From Nymphaea colorata (Eukaryota > Streptophyta > Magnoliopsida > Nymphaeales > Nymphaeaceae), in NCBI RefSeq assembly GCF_008831285.2, contig NC_045146.1, forward strand, positions 2,504,001-2,568,000: a stretch of 64,000 nucleotides of DNA, given 5' to 3'. Position 1 is the stretch's first letter; each line of letters begins with the position of its first letter. Made by a program: the position numbers and the translations under genes. Below are positions 28,321 to 37,498 of this stretch, in pieces. Below the pieces are notes generated by a model. The model saw only the letters and a program-made list of their open reading frames with translations, did not search any database and was not told the origin of the DNA.

Positions 28321-30877
28321 ACACAAGCAACAGCGAGAGAGAAATACAGAATACTATAGTCACATATATACCTATCTAATATCTATTATCCTTTTTTATA
28401 TGCACAGAAACACATATTTATGTTCAGAGTACGTATATAGGGAGTTATATATTATACAGAATAATATACACGTAAACATATTATAAACACAAGGACAGCT
28501 TCATGTTTGAGAAAGGGAAGGAATGTGCAACTGCTCTGTTGTTGCTGTTGTTGTTGTTCTTGCTCCTGTTGTGTGTGTGAGAGAGGGAGGCACACGCAAA
28601 ATAGAGGTTCAATGTGGTTTAAAGGAAAGCTAATTGAAAAACAAAGCTCAAGGTACGTTAAAACTTAAAACAAATTTAAAAGCATAGCCACAAATATCGT
28701 TCTCGGGTTTTTATCGGTTAGGTTTTCTCAGGTATTTTTCGTGCAAGTTGTTTTTTTTTTTCTTTTTGGATGCAAGTTGTTTTTTTTTTTCTTTTTAGAA
28801 AAATCTCTGAGTTTTAAAAAAAATTAAAATTAAAATATTAGGTAAAAACACAAGAAATGAAAGTGTAAATAAGTATTCTAATGCATTTACGAGGTCATGT
28901 TAAATACCCAAAACAAGAGGAGATAAAACAATCAAACAAAAGTTGAAAAGAACAAAACCAGAAAATGAAATAAAAAATAATGAAAATCGCAATAATCCAT
29001 TTTTAACAATTTTTTCAAAATATCGCAATATTTTCCCTTTTTTCGTTTTCTTGATTTGTTCGTTAATATCACAATATTTTTGAAAATATTGCGTTATTTG
29101 TGGATATGGTTAAAAGTAAAAGTAAAATTTTACATTTGAAAGTTCAAAACATAGTTTATATATAAATAATAAACTATAAACATAACCCTCCCCCCCCCCA
29201 CCCCGCCCACCAAAAAAAAAACCTTCAGGGACCACCCAGTTTATGACTAGTTGACCAAAACGATCGAGTAGTCCCAACTCCCCATTGTGGAACCAATAGA
29301 CAAGTACCTAAGGACCAGTTGGTTGACTACCGTCTAGGTCGACTAGGCAACTACGGACCAACTAGTCCTTATGTTGACAACTTTGGTGACAATGGCTTAT
29401 GATATCACGTTCATCCATCTGGCTATAGCCTTCAAGGACACCAAAAGTTGGTTAAATTTCTGGGCATAACTTTGGTAGACACCAAAATTAGGTGAATTTC
29501 AAGTCATAACTTTTTAAGAAGACTTACTAGAAACCAATTTGAGTCCTTAAGACTTTGGTTAAGGTTTTTAGCTTTTTGATTAAATTTTTGCTTCCTGTTT
29601 ATAGGCACAAAGAAAAACTTACTGTTTTTTAAAAAAGAAATCTACTCATAATGAAATAAATATTTAGAAGGCAACTGATTGCAATCAAAGGGAGAGAGAC
29701 ACGGCAGCAATGTGATGATAGTTATCGGAGTGGTGGAGGCCATCAAGAGGCAGTTGTTGTAGCAGTTGTTGGTGGAGGTGGTGGCAATGACACTGCTGGT
29801 GTTAATGGGCAGTGGTGCTGGTGGCAGTAGCGATGGTGATGACGAGGTTAATATTGTAAAGTGGAGGAAACAAATTGTAGTAGTAAAAATAAAAAATCAC
29901 CCATTGAACCTATCCTTTTCCCAAAAAAATGGTGTTGCTTACAGAAACAGCCAAACAAGAGCGAACTTTTGGGATGACACTAATTTTTCTTACGAAGTTT
30001 TATTTATTTTAGCATTTCCACACAAATAACTAGAAAAGAGAAGCTTTTATTAATGTGTGCAAAAAGTTCAACTATTTTTTGAGATTACAATGCTAAAAAT
30101 CTAAAAATCTGAGAAAACCTTTAATATAGTTATATATTTAACCATTTTCTACTAACTAATAGCCAAAATGCCATCAATGACATTGATTTGCGTACTTTAC
30201 AAAGCTCAGGAAACTTTACAATTTTACACAGAGAAATAAAAGCAATTACATACAAATATATATGTAAGAACACTATAGTAAAAAATTTCTTTTTTTTTTC
30301 ACCTATCATGTATATTCCTTGATGCAAGATGCTATCATCACGTGAACACATCTTTTTCCTAATTTATGTCTTCCTTCTCTAGTCTTAAATTTATAAAGTA
30401 TCAGAGTTTTCCCGAAATTTATCAACAAAATTCATACCCACGATGAGCCCAATATTTGGTAAATACTCAAAGAAATGGATATACCTTCTTCGCACAAGCT
30501 TATTCTGAGATAAAATCATAAAAGCAATAAGTTACCCTCCATATTGATCCATATATCTTGAAGGTCATGAAAAAAGTTTTGTTACTCACCCTTTTCTGTA
30601 ACCATGAAGCAGCGACGAAGTGGCCCTACATCAGAGAATGTTGCTTCAAGCTGCAAACAGGATCAGAATTGAAACTTTTTGAAATGTAATCAACTATATG
30701 AGAGGGAAATGATACTCTTCTCCTGGAATGAAAGTAAACAAGGAAAAGGGACAATACATCTGAAGAAGAGAATGAATAGGGTAAATTAGTGACAAATAAT
30801 GTAGATCTGGAGCATTGGGCATCATTCCCATGATCATGCTTGAGGCCTCCATCATCCATCCGTTTCCTCTTCCCCAT
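4199..30877 (-). CDS. RBM28: RBM28/Nop4-type nucleolar RNA-binding protein, 5' half (12 coding exons)
   Basis: The family acts in the nucleolus in assembly of 60S ribosomal subunits. Twelve exons, all joined in phase, encode about 344 residues; the gene continues left of the window. Exons (high to low): 30877-30758, 30650-30590, 24159-24123, 22696-22566, 22458-22405, 22314-22254, 14075-13945, 11326-11187, 4761-4711, 4627-4545, 4464-4410, 4307-4199. RRM1 has RNP2 LFVTNLPY (27-34) and RNP1 KGFGFVQF (66-73). RRM2 spans about 155-245. RRM3 has RNP2 VIIRNLPF (254-261) and RNP1 KGFAFVTF (293-300), followed by the family signature [17 protein letters not shown]. The start is the ATG giving MGKRKR, a basic N-terminus. 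The assignment rests on domain order and these signatures; the 1:1 orthologue was not searched. Introns 2, 6 and 8 (6.4, 8.2 and 6.4 kb) are filled with transposons. Confidence 0.88.
4410..4464 (-). CDS. RBM28-type gene, coding exon 11
   Basis: It encodes [18 protein letters not shown], with RNP1 of RRM3. The acceptor is CAACAG and the donor GTTCAT; phase 2 in, 0 out. Confidence 0.92.
4545..4627 (-). CDS. RBM28-type gene, coding exon 10
   Basis: It encodes [20 protein letters not shown] and the following IPYSSEK, the helix and second strand of RRM3. The acceptor is TTTTCAG and the donor GTATGT; phase 0 in, 2 out. Confidence 0.92.
4711..4761 (-). CDS. RBM28-type gene, coding exon 9
   Basis: Seventeen codons, [17 protein letters not shown], giving RNP2 of RRM3. 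The acceptor is CAAGCAG and the donor GTTGTT; phase 0 on both sides. A 6.4-kb intron holding an old copia element separates it from exon 8. Confidence 0.92.
5762..5988 (+). repeat. 5' LTR of old copia element
   Basis: It aligns with 10082-10326. Shared blocks include TGATCT at the start, TTTTATACATG, TTGTAAGTTGAGGACA and a pyrimidine-rich TTCTTCTTCCTCT stretch near the end. It ends AGCA just before the primer-binding-like site. Boundaries are accurate to a few bases at best. Confidence 0.75.
5989..6001 (+). other. Primer-binding site remnant (initiator tRNA-Met type)
   Basis: TCGTATTAGAGCC directly follows the 5' LTR and resembles the TGGTATCAGAGC sequence typical of plant copia elements primed by initiator tRNA-Met. 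A few bases have changed. Confidence 0.65.
6272..10084 (+). pseudogene. Broken gag-pol of old copia element
   Basis: Recognisable pieces in order: gag near 6272 ([15 protein letters not shown]), a decayed zinc knuckle ending GHVKANC near 6900, a protease DSG near 7055-7065 (WYIDSGTT), the GAG-pre-integrase segment near 7500-7560 ([17 protein letters not shown]), the integrase end near 7930-8110, RT scraps from 8700 to 9330, and the RNase H tail at 9940-10084 ([15 protein letters not shown]). Stops and frame changes occur throughout; no functional product is possible. Confidence 0.85.
10082..10326 (+). repeat. 3' LTR of old copia element
   Basis: This is the partner of 5762-5988, starting TGATCT just after the degenerate purine tract near 10,055-10,072. 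It is slightly longer than the 5' copy through small insertions. The end near 10,326 is set by alignment with the 5' LTR. Confidence 0.72.
11035..11077. repeat. ATT trinucleotide microsatellite
   Basis: About fourteen perfect ATT units run just downstream of exon 8, in intron 8 of the RBM28-type gene. Confidence 0.95.
11187..11326 (-). CDS. RBM28-type gene, coding exon 8
   Basis: It encodes [19 protein letters not shown] through [11 protein letters not shown], the second half of RRM2 and a conserved family motif. The acceptor is GTTGTAG and the donor GTATGT; phase 1 in, 0 out. Confidence 0.92.
11327..13944. other. RBM28 intron 7
   Basis: Apart from the copia fragment at 12.46-12.64 kb, nothing recognisable was found. 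The open frame at 11,708-12,040 has no known motif and no splice context. The two near-repeats around 11,500 and 11,570 (AAGCACTTGG, ACACATACTAA, TGCAAGTGCAAATT) form a short degenerate tandem duplication. Confidence 0.5.
12460..12640 (+). pseudogene. Copia RT/RNase H fragment
   Basis: A short stretch reads [13 protein letters not shown], then, with frame changes, residues matching the conserved copia block between RT and RNase H (a YRSLVG-type motif, then the Arg-Pro-Asp region, then RHIKGSL). No LTR is seen beside it. It is a decayed fragment in RBM28 intron 7; sequence to about 12,960 may belong to it. Confidence 0.55.
13945..14075 (-). CDS. RBM28-type gene, coding exon 7
   Basis: It encodes [19 protein letters not shown] and on to EEELQLHG, the first half of the atypical RRM2. 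The acceptor is TTTGCAG and the donor GTTGGT; phase 2 in, 1 out. It lies 8.2 kb from exon 6, across the hAT-laden intron. Confidence 0.9.
14076..14967. other. Left end of RBM28 intron 6
   Basis: AT-rich sequence between exon 7 and the end of the hAT pseudogene. It should contain the 3' end of that transposon, but no terminal inverted repeat could be assigned. Confidence 0.4.
16907..18266. mobile_element. Non-autonomous hAT-like element C nested in the hAT pseudogene
   Basis: A 1.36-kb element with short inverted ends (left GTATGTCACATAGGTAC, right end reverse complement AAATGTCACACGGGTAC) and subterminal regions rich in GGTACCGGTAC. The flanks CATTATGA and ATTTATGA match at 6 of 8 positions, fitting an old 8-bp hAT duplication. 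Removing the element with one flank copy puts the transposase frame back in register. The interior has no transposase; about 17,880-18,000 is GC-richer and unlike its surroundings, possibly captured host sequence. Confidence 0.75.
18383..18785. mobile_element. Non-autonomous hAT-like element D (403 bp) nested in the hAT pseudogene
   Basis: The ends are CTAAGTCACACGGGTG on the left and, reverse-complemented, CTATGTCACATGGGTG on the right (14 of 16 identical). The flanking 8-mers CTTCCTCG (18375-18382) and CTTCCTTG (18786-18793) differ at one base, a hAT-type target duplication. Element C shares the GTCACA core. The interior is a CA/TA microsatellite plus TATTTATT repeats. It sits in the BED-finger region of the hAT pseudogene and splits it. 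Confidence 0.82.
18886..22253. other. Right part of RBM28 intron 6
   Basis: No coding sequence was recognised. It contains a perfect 11-bp inverted repeat (GGATCGGGTCT, 19468-19478 with 19483-19493) just after a TGTTAAG at 19449 that resembles a copia LTR start, a CT-rich stretch near 19,620, and the tandem duplication at 21,258-21,681. Confidence 0.5.
21258..21681. repeat. Recent 213-bp tandem duplication
   Basis: Two head-to-tail copies, 21258-21470 and 21471-21681, each start GGTTCATAGTACATAGC and run to TTTGTCGTGT. They differ at only a few positions, mainly in a TG run, so the duplication is young compared with the surrounding decayed transposons. It lies in RBM28 intron 6. Confidence 0.95.
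22254..22314 (-). CDS. RBM28-type gene, coding exon 6 (probable GC donor)
   Basis: It encodes a Ser/Lys-rich linker ending GSEKQ plus two bases of an Arg codon. The only 5' splice site giving the family-like join EKQ-R-VAKTV is AG|GCATGT, a GC donor. The alternative GT donor five bases on (GTGTCTTC) also keeps frame but adds residues and is a poor consensus. Confidence 0.75.
22405..22458 (-). CDS. RBM28-type gene, coding exon 5
   Basis: A 54-bp exon encoding a charged linker ([17 protein letters not shown]) between RRM1 and RRM2. The acceptor is AAACAG and the donor GTAAGG; phase 1 in and out. The linker is poorly conserved in the family, so this exon rests mainly on phase and splice sites. 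Confidence 0.75.
22566..22696 (-). CDS. RBM28-type gene, coding exon 4
   Basis: It encodes the end of RRM1, including [18 protein letters not shown], then a basic linker. The acceptor is ATTCAG and the donor GTTAGT; phase 2 in, 1 out. Confidence 0.9.
22697..24122. other. RBM28 intron 3
   Basis: A 1.43-kb intron with AT-rich, repeat-like sequence around 23,340-23,530 and a TA microsatellite near 23,632-23,650. No coding sequence or transposon end was recognised. Confidence 0.5.
24123..24159 (-). CDS. RBM28-type gene, coding exon 3 (37 bp)
   Basis: This micro-exon-sized piece encodes [11 protein letters not shown] and carries RNP1 of RRM1. The acceptor is TTGGCAG and the donor GTAAGT; the phases (1 in, 2 out) fit both neighbours. 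A 6.43-kb intron lies upstream. Confidence 0.88.
24865..26093 (+). mobile_element. Non-autonomous hAT element A (1,229 bp)
   Basis: It starts TAGGGCTGAACACGAGCC and ends TTGTGTAGCCCTA. The flanks CTAGTGAC (24857-24864) and CAAGTGAC (26094-26101) match at 7 of 8, an 8-bp hAT target duplication. Subterminal regions are dense in CTCGAGC/GACTCG motifs, as in hAT elements with many transposase-binding repeats. The interior has a GA microsatellite and a purine-rich half. There is no transposase. It lies in RBM28 intron 2. Confidence 0.88.
26127..26420. mobile_element. Small GC-ended, AT-cored element between hAT elements A and B
   Basis: GC-rich ends with complementary character (left GCCTGGGCATCGGGCGGGC, right ACCCGGTGCCCCGCC and GGGCTGGCCCAGGCCC) flank an AT-rich core at about 26,170-26,290. 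This is the look of a small hAT-type MITE. Exact ends and target duplication could not be fixed. Confidence 0.45.
26638..27884 (-). mobile_element. Non-autonomous hAT element B (1,247 bp), inverted copy of A
   Basis: Both ends carry TAGGGCTGCACAA (left TAGGGCTGCACAATGAG, right reverse-complemented TAGGGCTGCACAAGAGCC). The flanks CTAGATGC (26630-26637) and CTAAATGC (27885-27892) match at 7 of 8. Its reverse complement aligns with element A along most of its length, so the two are one family in opposite orientation. It has an extra duplicated unit of about 28 bp near 27,479-27,537. Confidence 0.88.
28228..28320. repeat. TA dinucleotide microsatellite
   Basis: Long TA runs broken by AGGTAGATAGATAGATAGATG. 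It lies in RBM28 intron 2 and is probably length-variable. Confidence 0.95.
29186..29208 (-). other. Potential G-quadruplex on RBM28 sense strand
   Basis: On the plus strand, runs CCC, C10, CCCC and CCC are separated by single bases. On the minus strand, which is the sense strand of the host pre-mRNA, this gives four or more G-runs of at least three with 1-nt loops. Folding is inferred, not shown. Confidence 0.6.
30590..30650 (-). CDS. RBM28-type gene, coding exon 2
   Basis: The acceptor is TTTGCAG and the donor GTGAGT, phase 0 to 1. It encodes [20 protein letters not shown], the first helix and second strand of RRM1. The preceding intron is only 107 bp. Confidence 0.9.
30758..30877 (-). CDS. 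RBM28-type gene, coding exon 1
   Basis: Forty codons starting MGKRKR and ending after Ser-Asp, phase 0, donor GTATTG. It carries RNP2 of RRM1 (LFVTNLPY). Upstream, an AG followed by GTAAAAG near 30,925, or one near 30,902, could be the acceptor of an intron in the 5' leader. Confidence 0.88.
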
Positions 30878-33200
30878 TTGCACGAACCACTTAGTGTTTC
30901 TGAAAATACTAGAGTTCTTTTACCTGTCAAAAAGAAGGCAGTAAGGAAAAATAAATAATATCCTATCCAGATTTTATGGTGTGCATAAAAGAGAATGAGA
31001 ACTTAGTAATCAGTTTAAATGACAGTCATCACCATGAGTAAATATAAATTTATAACCAACCCAATTGGAATCCATAAGCAACAAAAGACTGTGCATAAAA
31101 AAGAAAAAAAGTGAGAACTGCTTTTATATTCATTAGATGTCAAAACCAATGCCATATTCCTAAATTTCATTCTGTAATCTTTTTGCATCTCTTGTCCTTC
31201 TAAATATACAACTTTGTCTAATACATCTAAATGGTTATATTTTGGTTTGGTGGTTAACATCTGTGAAGATAAAATCGACACCACTATACCTAGTGAGCTA
31301 TGTCACATGGGTATCATTATGAAGAAACTGTTAACGAAGAATGTAAGCAACAAGGATACCAAATACATCTTACTACTAGTTAACAATCAGTGAATTAGTA
31401 GAAATGAAAAATAATGCAACATTCAGTCACTGCCTTCAACTTTGGTTGATGACTGTTTACCGTGCACATATACATAACGAAATAAAAGGAGAAAAAATTA
31501 CAAAAGGACGCTCCACAAGCTAGCACTCATCTTTTAGGTTGTGTTTGATTGCACCAGGATTGAAATCCTGGGATTTTATGATCCTGGAATCAGTTTAGGA
31601 GGATTTTCAATCCACACTCAAAATTGCACTCATGTGTGATTGGGTGGAAGTATAATGACACGGAGTAAGTTCTAGTGTTTGTTGGCATAAAAAAAAAATT
31701 GTGGACGTTTACTGGCTAACAGTTTAACATTAGAGAGTTTCCACTATTAGAACTCATTTGCTTTGAACTTCCTATAATTTCAGAACCATTATCAAACATT
31801 AATATGCCCACTTCTAACACCCTTTTTTATTTGAAAATTTTTACATGAACTGCATACGATCTACAGGTGCAAAAGACAAAAGACCAGTTGGCAAAACCAC
31901 AGAAAGCATCAAGTGTTTCCTAGAGACCATCTTAGAAGCAACTAAGATAAAGATTGTGTGTTCAAAAAGGCAGTCAAACCGATTTGTGCTGGTCTTCATT
32001 TTTTTAACTGGGGAGGAGTTGTTAACACGTCAAGTGGGAATGTAGTCCCACCGAGTGTAAACTGCAACAACAGGAGTCATGCCCAAATCACTCTAGCAAG
32101 CGCACTGGAAAGGAAGAAAGCGATCTGCAACAAGACTCTTGCCATTGCTGACAACCGAAGCACACGGAGAAATGGAGGAAAATAAAAGGGAAGCAAGAGA
32201 CAACGATGTTCGGAAAGCCTCACATAACACATGCACCTCGTATTTCATAACGTTAGTAGCAACAACCTAAGTATTCCGTCCTATGCCACGAAAAGGGAAG
32301 TTTTCCGATCAGCCATCAAATGACTCCCCTGCGGTACTCTTCTGCCGATATTATCCTACATGACAATCGGTTTAGCAAACGGCAAAAGCAATGGGATTAC
32401 TTCCGGAACGGACAAAGTCATTACAGGCTTAAGTGGTATATACTCCTCTGCAGTACCCAAACGTACAAAAAATATATATATATTAAAAAAAGAAAAAAAC
32501 AGCGCCCAGATGCACACAAGAGAAACCAGCAGCCATACTCGATCAGTTTCATGTACGCCAAAGATAAAAATCGGTAAACATCGCATCACAGAATGAAAGG
32601 ATCATATACTGGAAGCCATTAAATCGCAAAAGCTTTCACCCAATCAACAAAAAAGATAAACCCTAACTGCCAATAGAAAGGAAATCGATACCCGAACGCT
32701 GATGAACTCTTAAAAGAGAGAAAGGAAGTCCAACGCACGACAGCGAACGCACAGCAGAGAGACAGAGAGATGAATGTAGATACACAAAAGGAAAGAGCGA
32801 GAGGGGGCCGGAGAGCACTTGGCTGCCGGTGCTGCGCAGGTAGAAGCCGAGGGCGGAGGCGGACTGATAGACCCAACCGTTGCAGGAAGAAGCTTCTCCA
32901 ATCCGCTGGAGCTGTGCTCCTCCACCCCAAGCAGCGTTAACAGGGAACCGCCGAACCGGTGAGGGTTCAGTGGCTACGTTCGTTAGCCGAAGATTTGAAA
33001 TCCGAGGATCTTTTAGCAAACACTGGATGTTAGATCTTGCAACCCGCCCCCCTTGCAAAACCCATGGATGTGTGACGTTTCTTACGTCAATAAACACCAG
33101 GCATGGATGTTTGACGTTTCTTTGGTCGGTAAAAAAACATCACGTTGTGTTTGTTTCACCGCAAACCTAGATTTCTAAGGTTTCGGATTCATGAATTTAA
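30878..33200 (-). promoter_or_regulatory. Upstream leader and promoter region of RBM28-type gene
   Basis: Between the start codon and the intergenic DNA lie an intron-like AT-rich part (30.9-32.2 kb) and a GC-richer part (32.6-33.1 kb). On the minus strand the latter is CT-rich (CTCTCTGTCTCTCTGCTG type), as in many plant 5' leaders. I infer a noncoding first exon near 32.6-33.0 kb spliced to an acceptor near 30,925 or 30,902; the donor could not be fixed. Open frames here on both strands look like by-products of the GC-rich leader. Confidence 0.5.
32658..32666 (+). promoter_or_regulatory. Telo-box
   Basis: AAACCCTAA in the probable 5' leader of the RBM28-type gene. Telo-boxes are common in promoters and leaders of plant ribosomal-protein and rRNA-processing genes, which fits the predicted role. 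A match of this length can occur by chance. Confidence 0.55.
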
Positions 33201-36200
33201 GATTAGGTCAACTTAAGTTTCTTGATGGTTCAAGTACGTAGTCGTCGGCGGTAGTAGACTTTCTATAAGACCATTCTCCAGTAATCTATATCATGTCTCT
33301 ACTGTGTGTCTTTGTATTTCACAAGCTTTCATCTGCATTTCGCCATTGTACAACCGTGTTGAGCCAAATTTAATAAAAGTGCATACAGCTATTGTAGTTT
33401 ATATTTCAAAGGACATGACTATTGATTTACATTAAACTAACCAAAACTCCTTATACCGCAAAGAATTTTAAATCATGCAAATGTGCAGTGTAACTTATGG
33501 AAACACTTGCTCATTGCCAAGGTTCGACAGAGATCGTATGCAAATTGTGAAGATTAAATTGGCATCTTGATAGCCATTGTACGCAAGTCGTCAATAATGA
33601 TTTATGCTATTTCTTGTTGTTGGCAACTCCAAATACATTCAAAACAATTAATACGCAACCGTTGAAGAAGAAGGACTTTGTATGATGACAACAATAGACT
33701 TTACGGACTTTTGATCATAATGTAACCACAAAATGAAACATGAAGTCCAGTCTAGCAAAAAATTCACCTGTAAATAATTGTGAAGTTCATGCATGATGTT
33801 CCTATAAAACCAAACAATACACATATAAAGCTGCCAATATTACATGGTTTGGAAGAATAAGCATGTGGTGCACTGTGGTATATCAGTAACTTCTTATGTT
33901 ATAGCATGGTCTCATTGGTTCCACCACATAGTCAAATTAGTTGGCTGCTTGGGCTTCTTCGTCCTGCACTTCAACAGTTTCAGTTGTCATCTTTTCCCTG
34001 CTATTTTCACATTATTTGTTTAGTAATCTTTCTAAGATCCATTGCATGCTACACTTATAGGCTACAATTTAGATACATTTTATAAGTTACTGCAATACTA
34101 GACACATAATGCAAAAAGATTTGTACCATTTTATAAATGATCATGCTGAAATATACTAATGAACAAGATATTAGCAATTGCAAAATGCTGATGTCAAATG
34201 GAAGTGACTACATGTGTTTATCTTTAGCCATGTTGGTAGCCAATCAACATATATTATTGCTAAATTAAACTTGATCAGAATCATCCCACTTTCATATCTC
34301 AAATTTGTCGCCTACATGTACAAATAACACAAGTACCCATCATCTTATGTGAGCTAGGTGAATTGCTAACAAATATGCTTCACTATGCATCTTTCTTTGT
34401 AGAAACAAGTTGTCAGTAGTATCTAACACAAGCTGCTAATGGTGTCTGTTGTTTATATGTAGTGGGAAAATAGTAACTTTTGGCTGTAACAGGTTATTGA
34501 TATTGTTGTTCTGTATATCTTCTGTTATGTTTGTGATTAATCCACATTTGTTCTTTTTGAAGTACGCTTCGTCATAATGTTTGTCTACTTATAACCCTCA
34601 AATACGCTACTTATAACATGTAACGAATGGCATAAAAATACTCCATTGTCTTGCATGAAGTAAGTAAGCTTTACTCAAATGCATTTTACTGTGCATATTT
34701 CTTTATACCAGCAAGTTGCAGCTTTTTATGTTTACAATGAATGGGTTGTGTTACTGATAGCAACAATTTGCAAATGGTGTTTGTTATTGATAGGAGGCGA
34801 GTAAGCAATGATGTATGCCATACGCTTATTGCTGCTATTGAAATTTATGATTTGAAGGAAATCAGTAATGATGTGTAGCATATGTTTGTTTGTTGTTCAT
34901 ATTATCAACATGGCTCATAGTATAAATCAATAACGCCGAAAGTGCTATAGTAGTAAGTCATGAGAATGTGTCTTTTATCATATTTTTTTACTGACATAGT
35001 GTTGCTTATAATAGCAATTCACTAACAATATTGTTATTTATATTTAGTGTAAATACTTTAATTTTTTATGGTTGCTTATCACTAATGGTTATGTGTTGTT
35101 TTTAGCAAGCCTAATCTTATGTCTTGTTTAAAAAAGCAGTTGCATTGTTTATAATAGCAAATGACTAATGATATCTTGTTTAGGAGCAAGTCATTAGTAA
35201 AATATGTTGTCGATCGAAGATGTTTTCCTGCCACCATATTTGACAATGCATGATGCTTCGGCAAAAAACAAAATGCACCGCAATGAAGTTTTGAATTTTC
35301 AATGGATCATTCCTTCTTCGGTGGAGACCTCCAAAGTGTTGTCCGACCAATGAGACAATAATGCTTTCCTTCTCCCTTCTACTATGGGCATCCATGCAAT
35401 TTCATGTCAACTATAGCTACTAAGGTTATTTCCAGTATTAAAGGACTAACAATGAGTATTTTGCAATGTAATTTCCTTTTTGATAGCATCAACACCCAAT
35501 AATTATTCTAAATGGTTATCCATGGGCATTCATTCACATTGTTTTCCCAAAAAAGTAGAAACATGCTTTTATCATTTTGTATCAACTAAGAAATGTTGAA
35601 GGTTGTGCAACGTCAACATCTAATCTCATATTTGTGGCTATCCAGCTGGCTGTCACACCATGTTCAAGTGTACGATGTGATATTGAGATGATTTGACATA
35701 GCAAATATAATTATTAGTCCTAAACTCCGCTCTTGAACATGAGAAAAAAAATGAAAGACAAATTTGGGAAAGAAAAAATCACTAAGACATATTCAACTAG
35801 AGGAGATGACAAAATAAGAAAACAAGAAGGCACTAATATGACAAGTTGAACATCCAACATCTTTGTTTATACATGAATCTTACAACAACTTAAATGCAAG
35901 ATTTTATGGATTAGTAGATTTAGATACATAAATCTACATCGACTAGGTCCACTAGTGTGGACATGGTTCTATGATAGATCCATGCACTTCCCTGTTTACT
36001 AAGGTTCAAATAGAGACAATAAAATGGTGATTGAAAAATAATTTGTGGTATGAGACTCTATGTCAATTGAATGGCTGACTTTAAATGTGGTATAATGTAG
36101 GTATGTGAATGCATTGCTTCATTCTCCCTTCGTTGGTATGAACTTACTTGTGGCAAATTATGTTGCTTGCATGACATTATAATGTAACTTTGTGATGCAT

Positions 36201-37498
36201 GAAATGCACTATATTTTATTATGAGATGCATCTATCCACATTTTTACCATTGAAAACCATTTAACAAACAATGTTTCAGGTATGTAGAAGTTGGAGTTAA
36301 ATGGAATAAAATATCGTGTTTTCATGCTTCTGAGCATATCTAAATAATATTTGGATATGCATGTGTCTAAAGTTCATATTGGTTCTTAGATCATAGTAGA
36401 GTATGAATCACCCCAAAGCTCCAACCTTCCCTCAAATTTTGAAAAAATCCAAAAGGAGTACCCCTTAGGGAGTGTCTTGAGCATAGAAGCAAATATATGT
36501 TCATAAAGTATTCTATTAATAATCATATCTTTAAAACAATGAAATTATAATAAATAAATATAGGGGAAAGCCCCCTCTTCTTCTTCATTGTTGGGACCTG
36601 AACCTCCATTGTTGAACACTTGAAGCTTACAACCCTCCTTTTTTGTTGCAACCATGGACCTTTCATGGATGATCTTCACTTCCTTCTCTTTCCATTGTTT
36701 TTTTGTGTTCTCCAATTATTTTCCACATATGTCAATCATTGTATTGCTGTCTTGGCTAGAACATATCAAGGCTACGAGATTCCTTTGTGCTGAGGATATT
36801 TCCAAACATTTGATGATGCCATGGACCTTTCTCTAGTGTCATTTCCATCTATGTGTTTGCTCCATTTTTTTTCTTTGTCTCCAAAAGTTCATTGGTCAAA
36901 AAGAGCAACTCCAAGGTCATAGGATGTATGAGAGGAGTCTTGGCCCTTGGATTCAAACATTTAAATAGTCAAATCTTCTCCTATTTCGTGTTCATGCATA
37001 TGGATGAGTCTAGCTGACATTATTTGTGTTTTTTGCATGTTTCCAATGCCATTAGTTAGACGACTTATCCTCGCTTAATGCTATTGTAAGATCAAGTTTT
37101 GACAGATTTAGAGGTCACATGCCTTGGAGAAGGGTGCTTCTAGGTGTTGGTCATCTAGGGAGTGCTTGATTCTAAAGGCTAGTTTCATTTGCTCCTAATT
37201 TATTTTCATAATGTCTTTTAGGTAAACTTGGGTTTTGACATATTGTTTTGTATTTGTTTCAATTGTTTTCAGTAGTGCAAGCTCTATTTTATCATGTTGT
37301 ATTTTAGAGTCATTTTCATGTGCTAGTGGTCTAAAAATCACCCGATTTTCTTAGTTTTCTCCTTAAATGTTGTTTTTTTGGTCCAATGTCATAGAGTGAT
37401 ATTAACATTAAAAAGAGGGAAACGAAAAAAATGCAAAAAATTTGCATTCTTTTGCAAATATTGGCAAAATTAATTTATCATGATATTATTACGATAAT
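33201..37498. other. Intergenic region, left part
   Basis: No gene was recognised. 34.4-35.2 kb holds several degenerate copies of a motif like TAGCAA-TCACTAATGGTGTTTGTT, spaced 140-330 bp apart. About 37,370-37,500 is AT-rich repeat sequence. The short open frames have no domain features. Confidence 0.5.

Larger units (their letters stand above)
27893..30589. other. RBM28 intron 2, right part
   Basis: No coding sequence was recognised. It contains TA arrays (about 28,228-28,320), a doubled GCAAGTTG plus poly-T unit near 28,746-28,797, an AT-rich repeat with CGCAATATTTT motifs (28,980-29,100), a C-run cluster (29,186-29,208), and GACTAGTTGACC-type repeated motifs at 29,240-29,370. Confidence 0.5.

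Noticed and set aside
28138-28363. Tyr/Ile repeat frames on the minus strand
   Set aside because: Translation of a TA microsatellite.
32619-33170. Open frames on both strands, up to 144 codons, upstream of the RBM28 start
   Set aside because: GC-rich leader/promoter sequence without domain features; frames overlap on both strands and none continues into exon 1.
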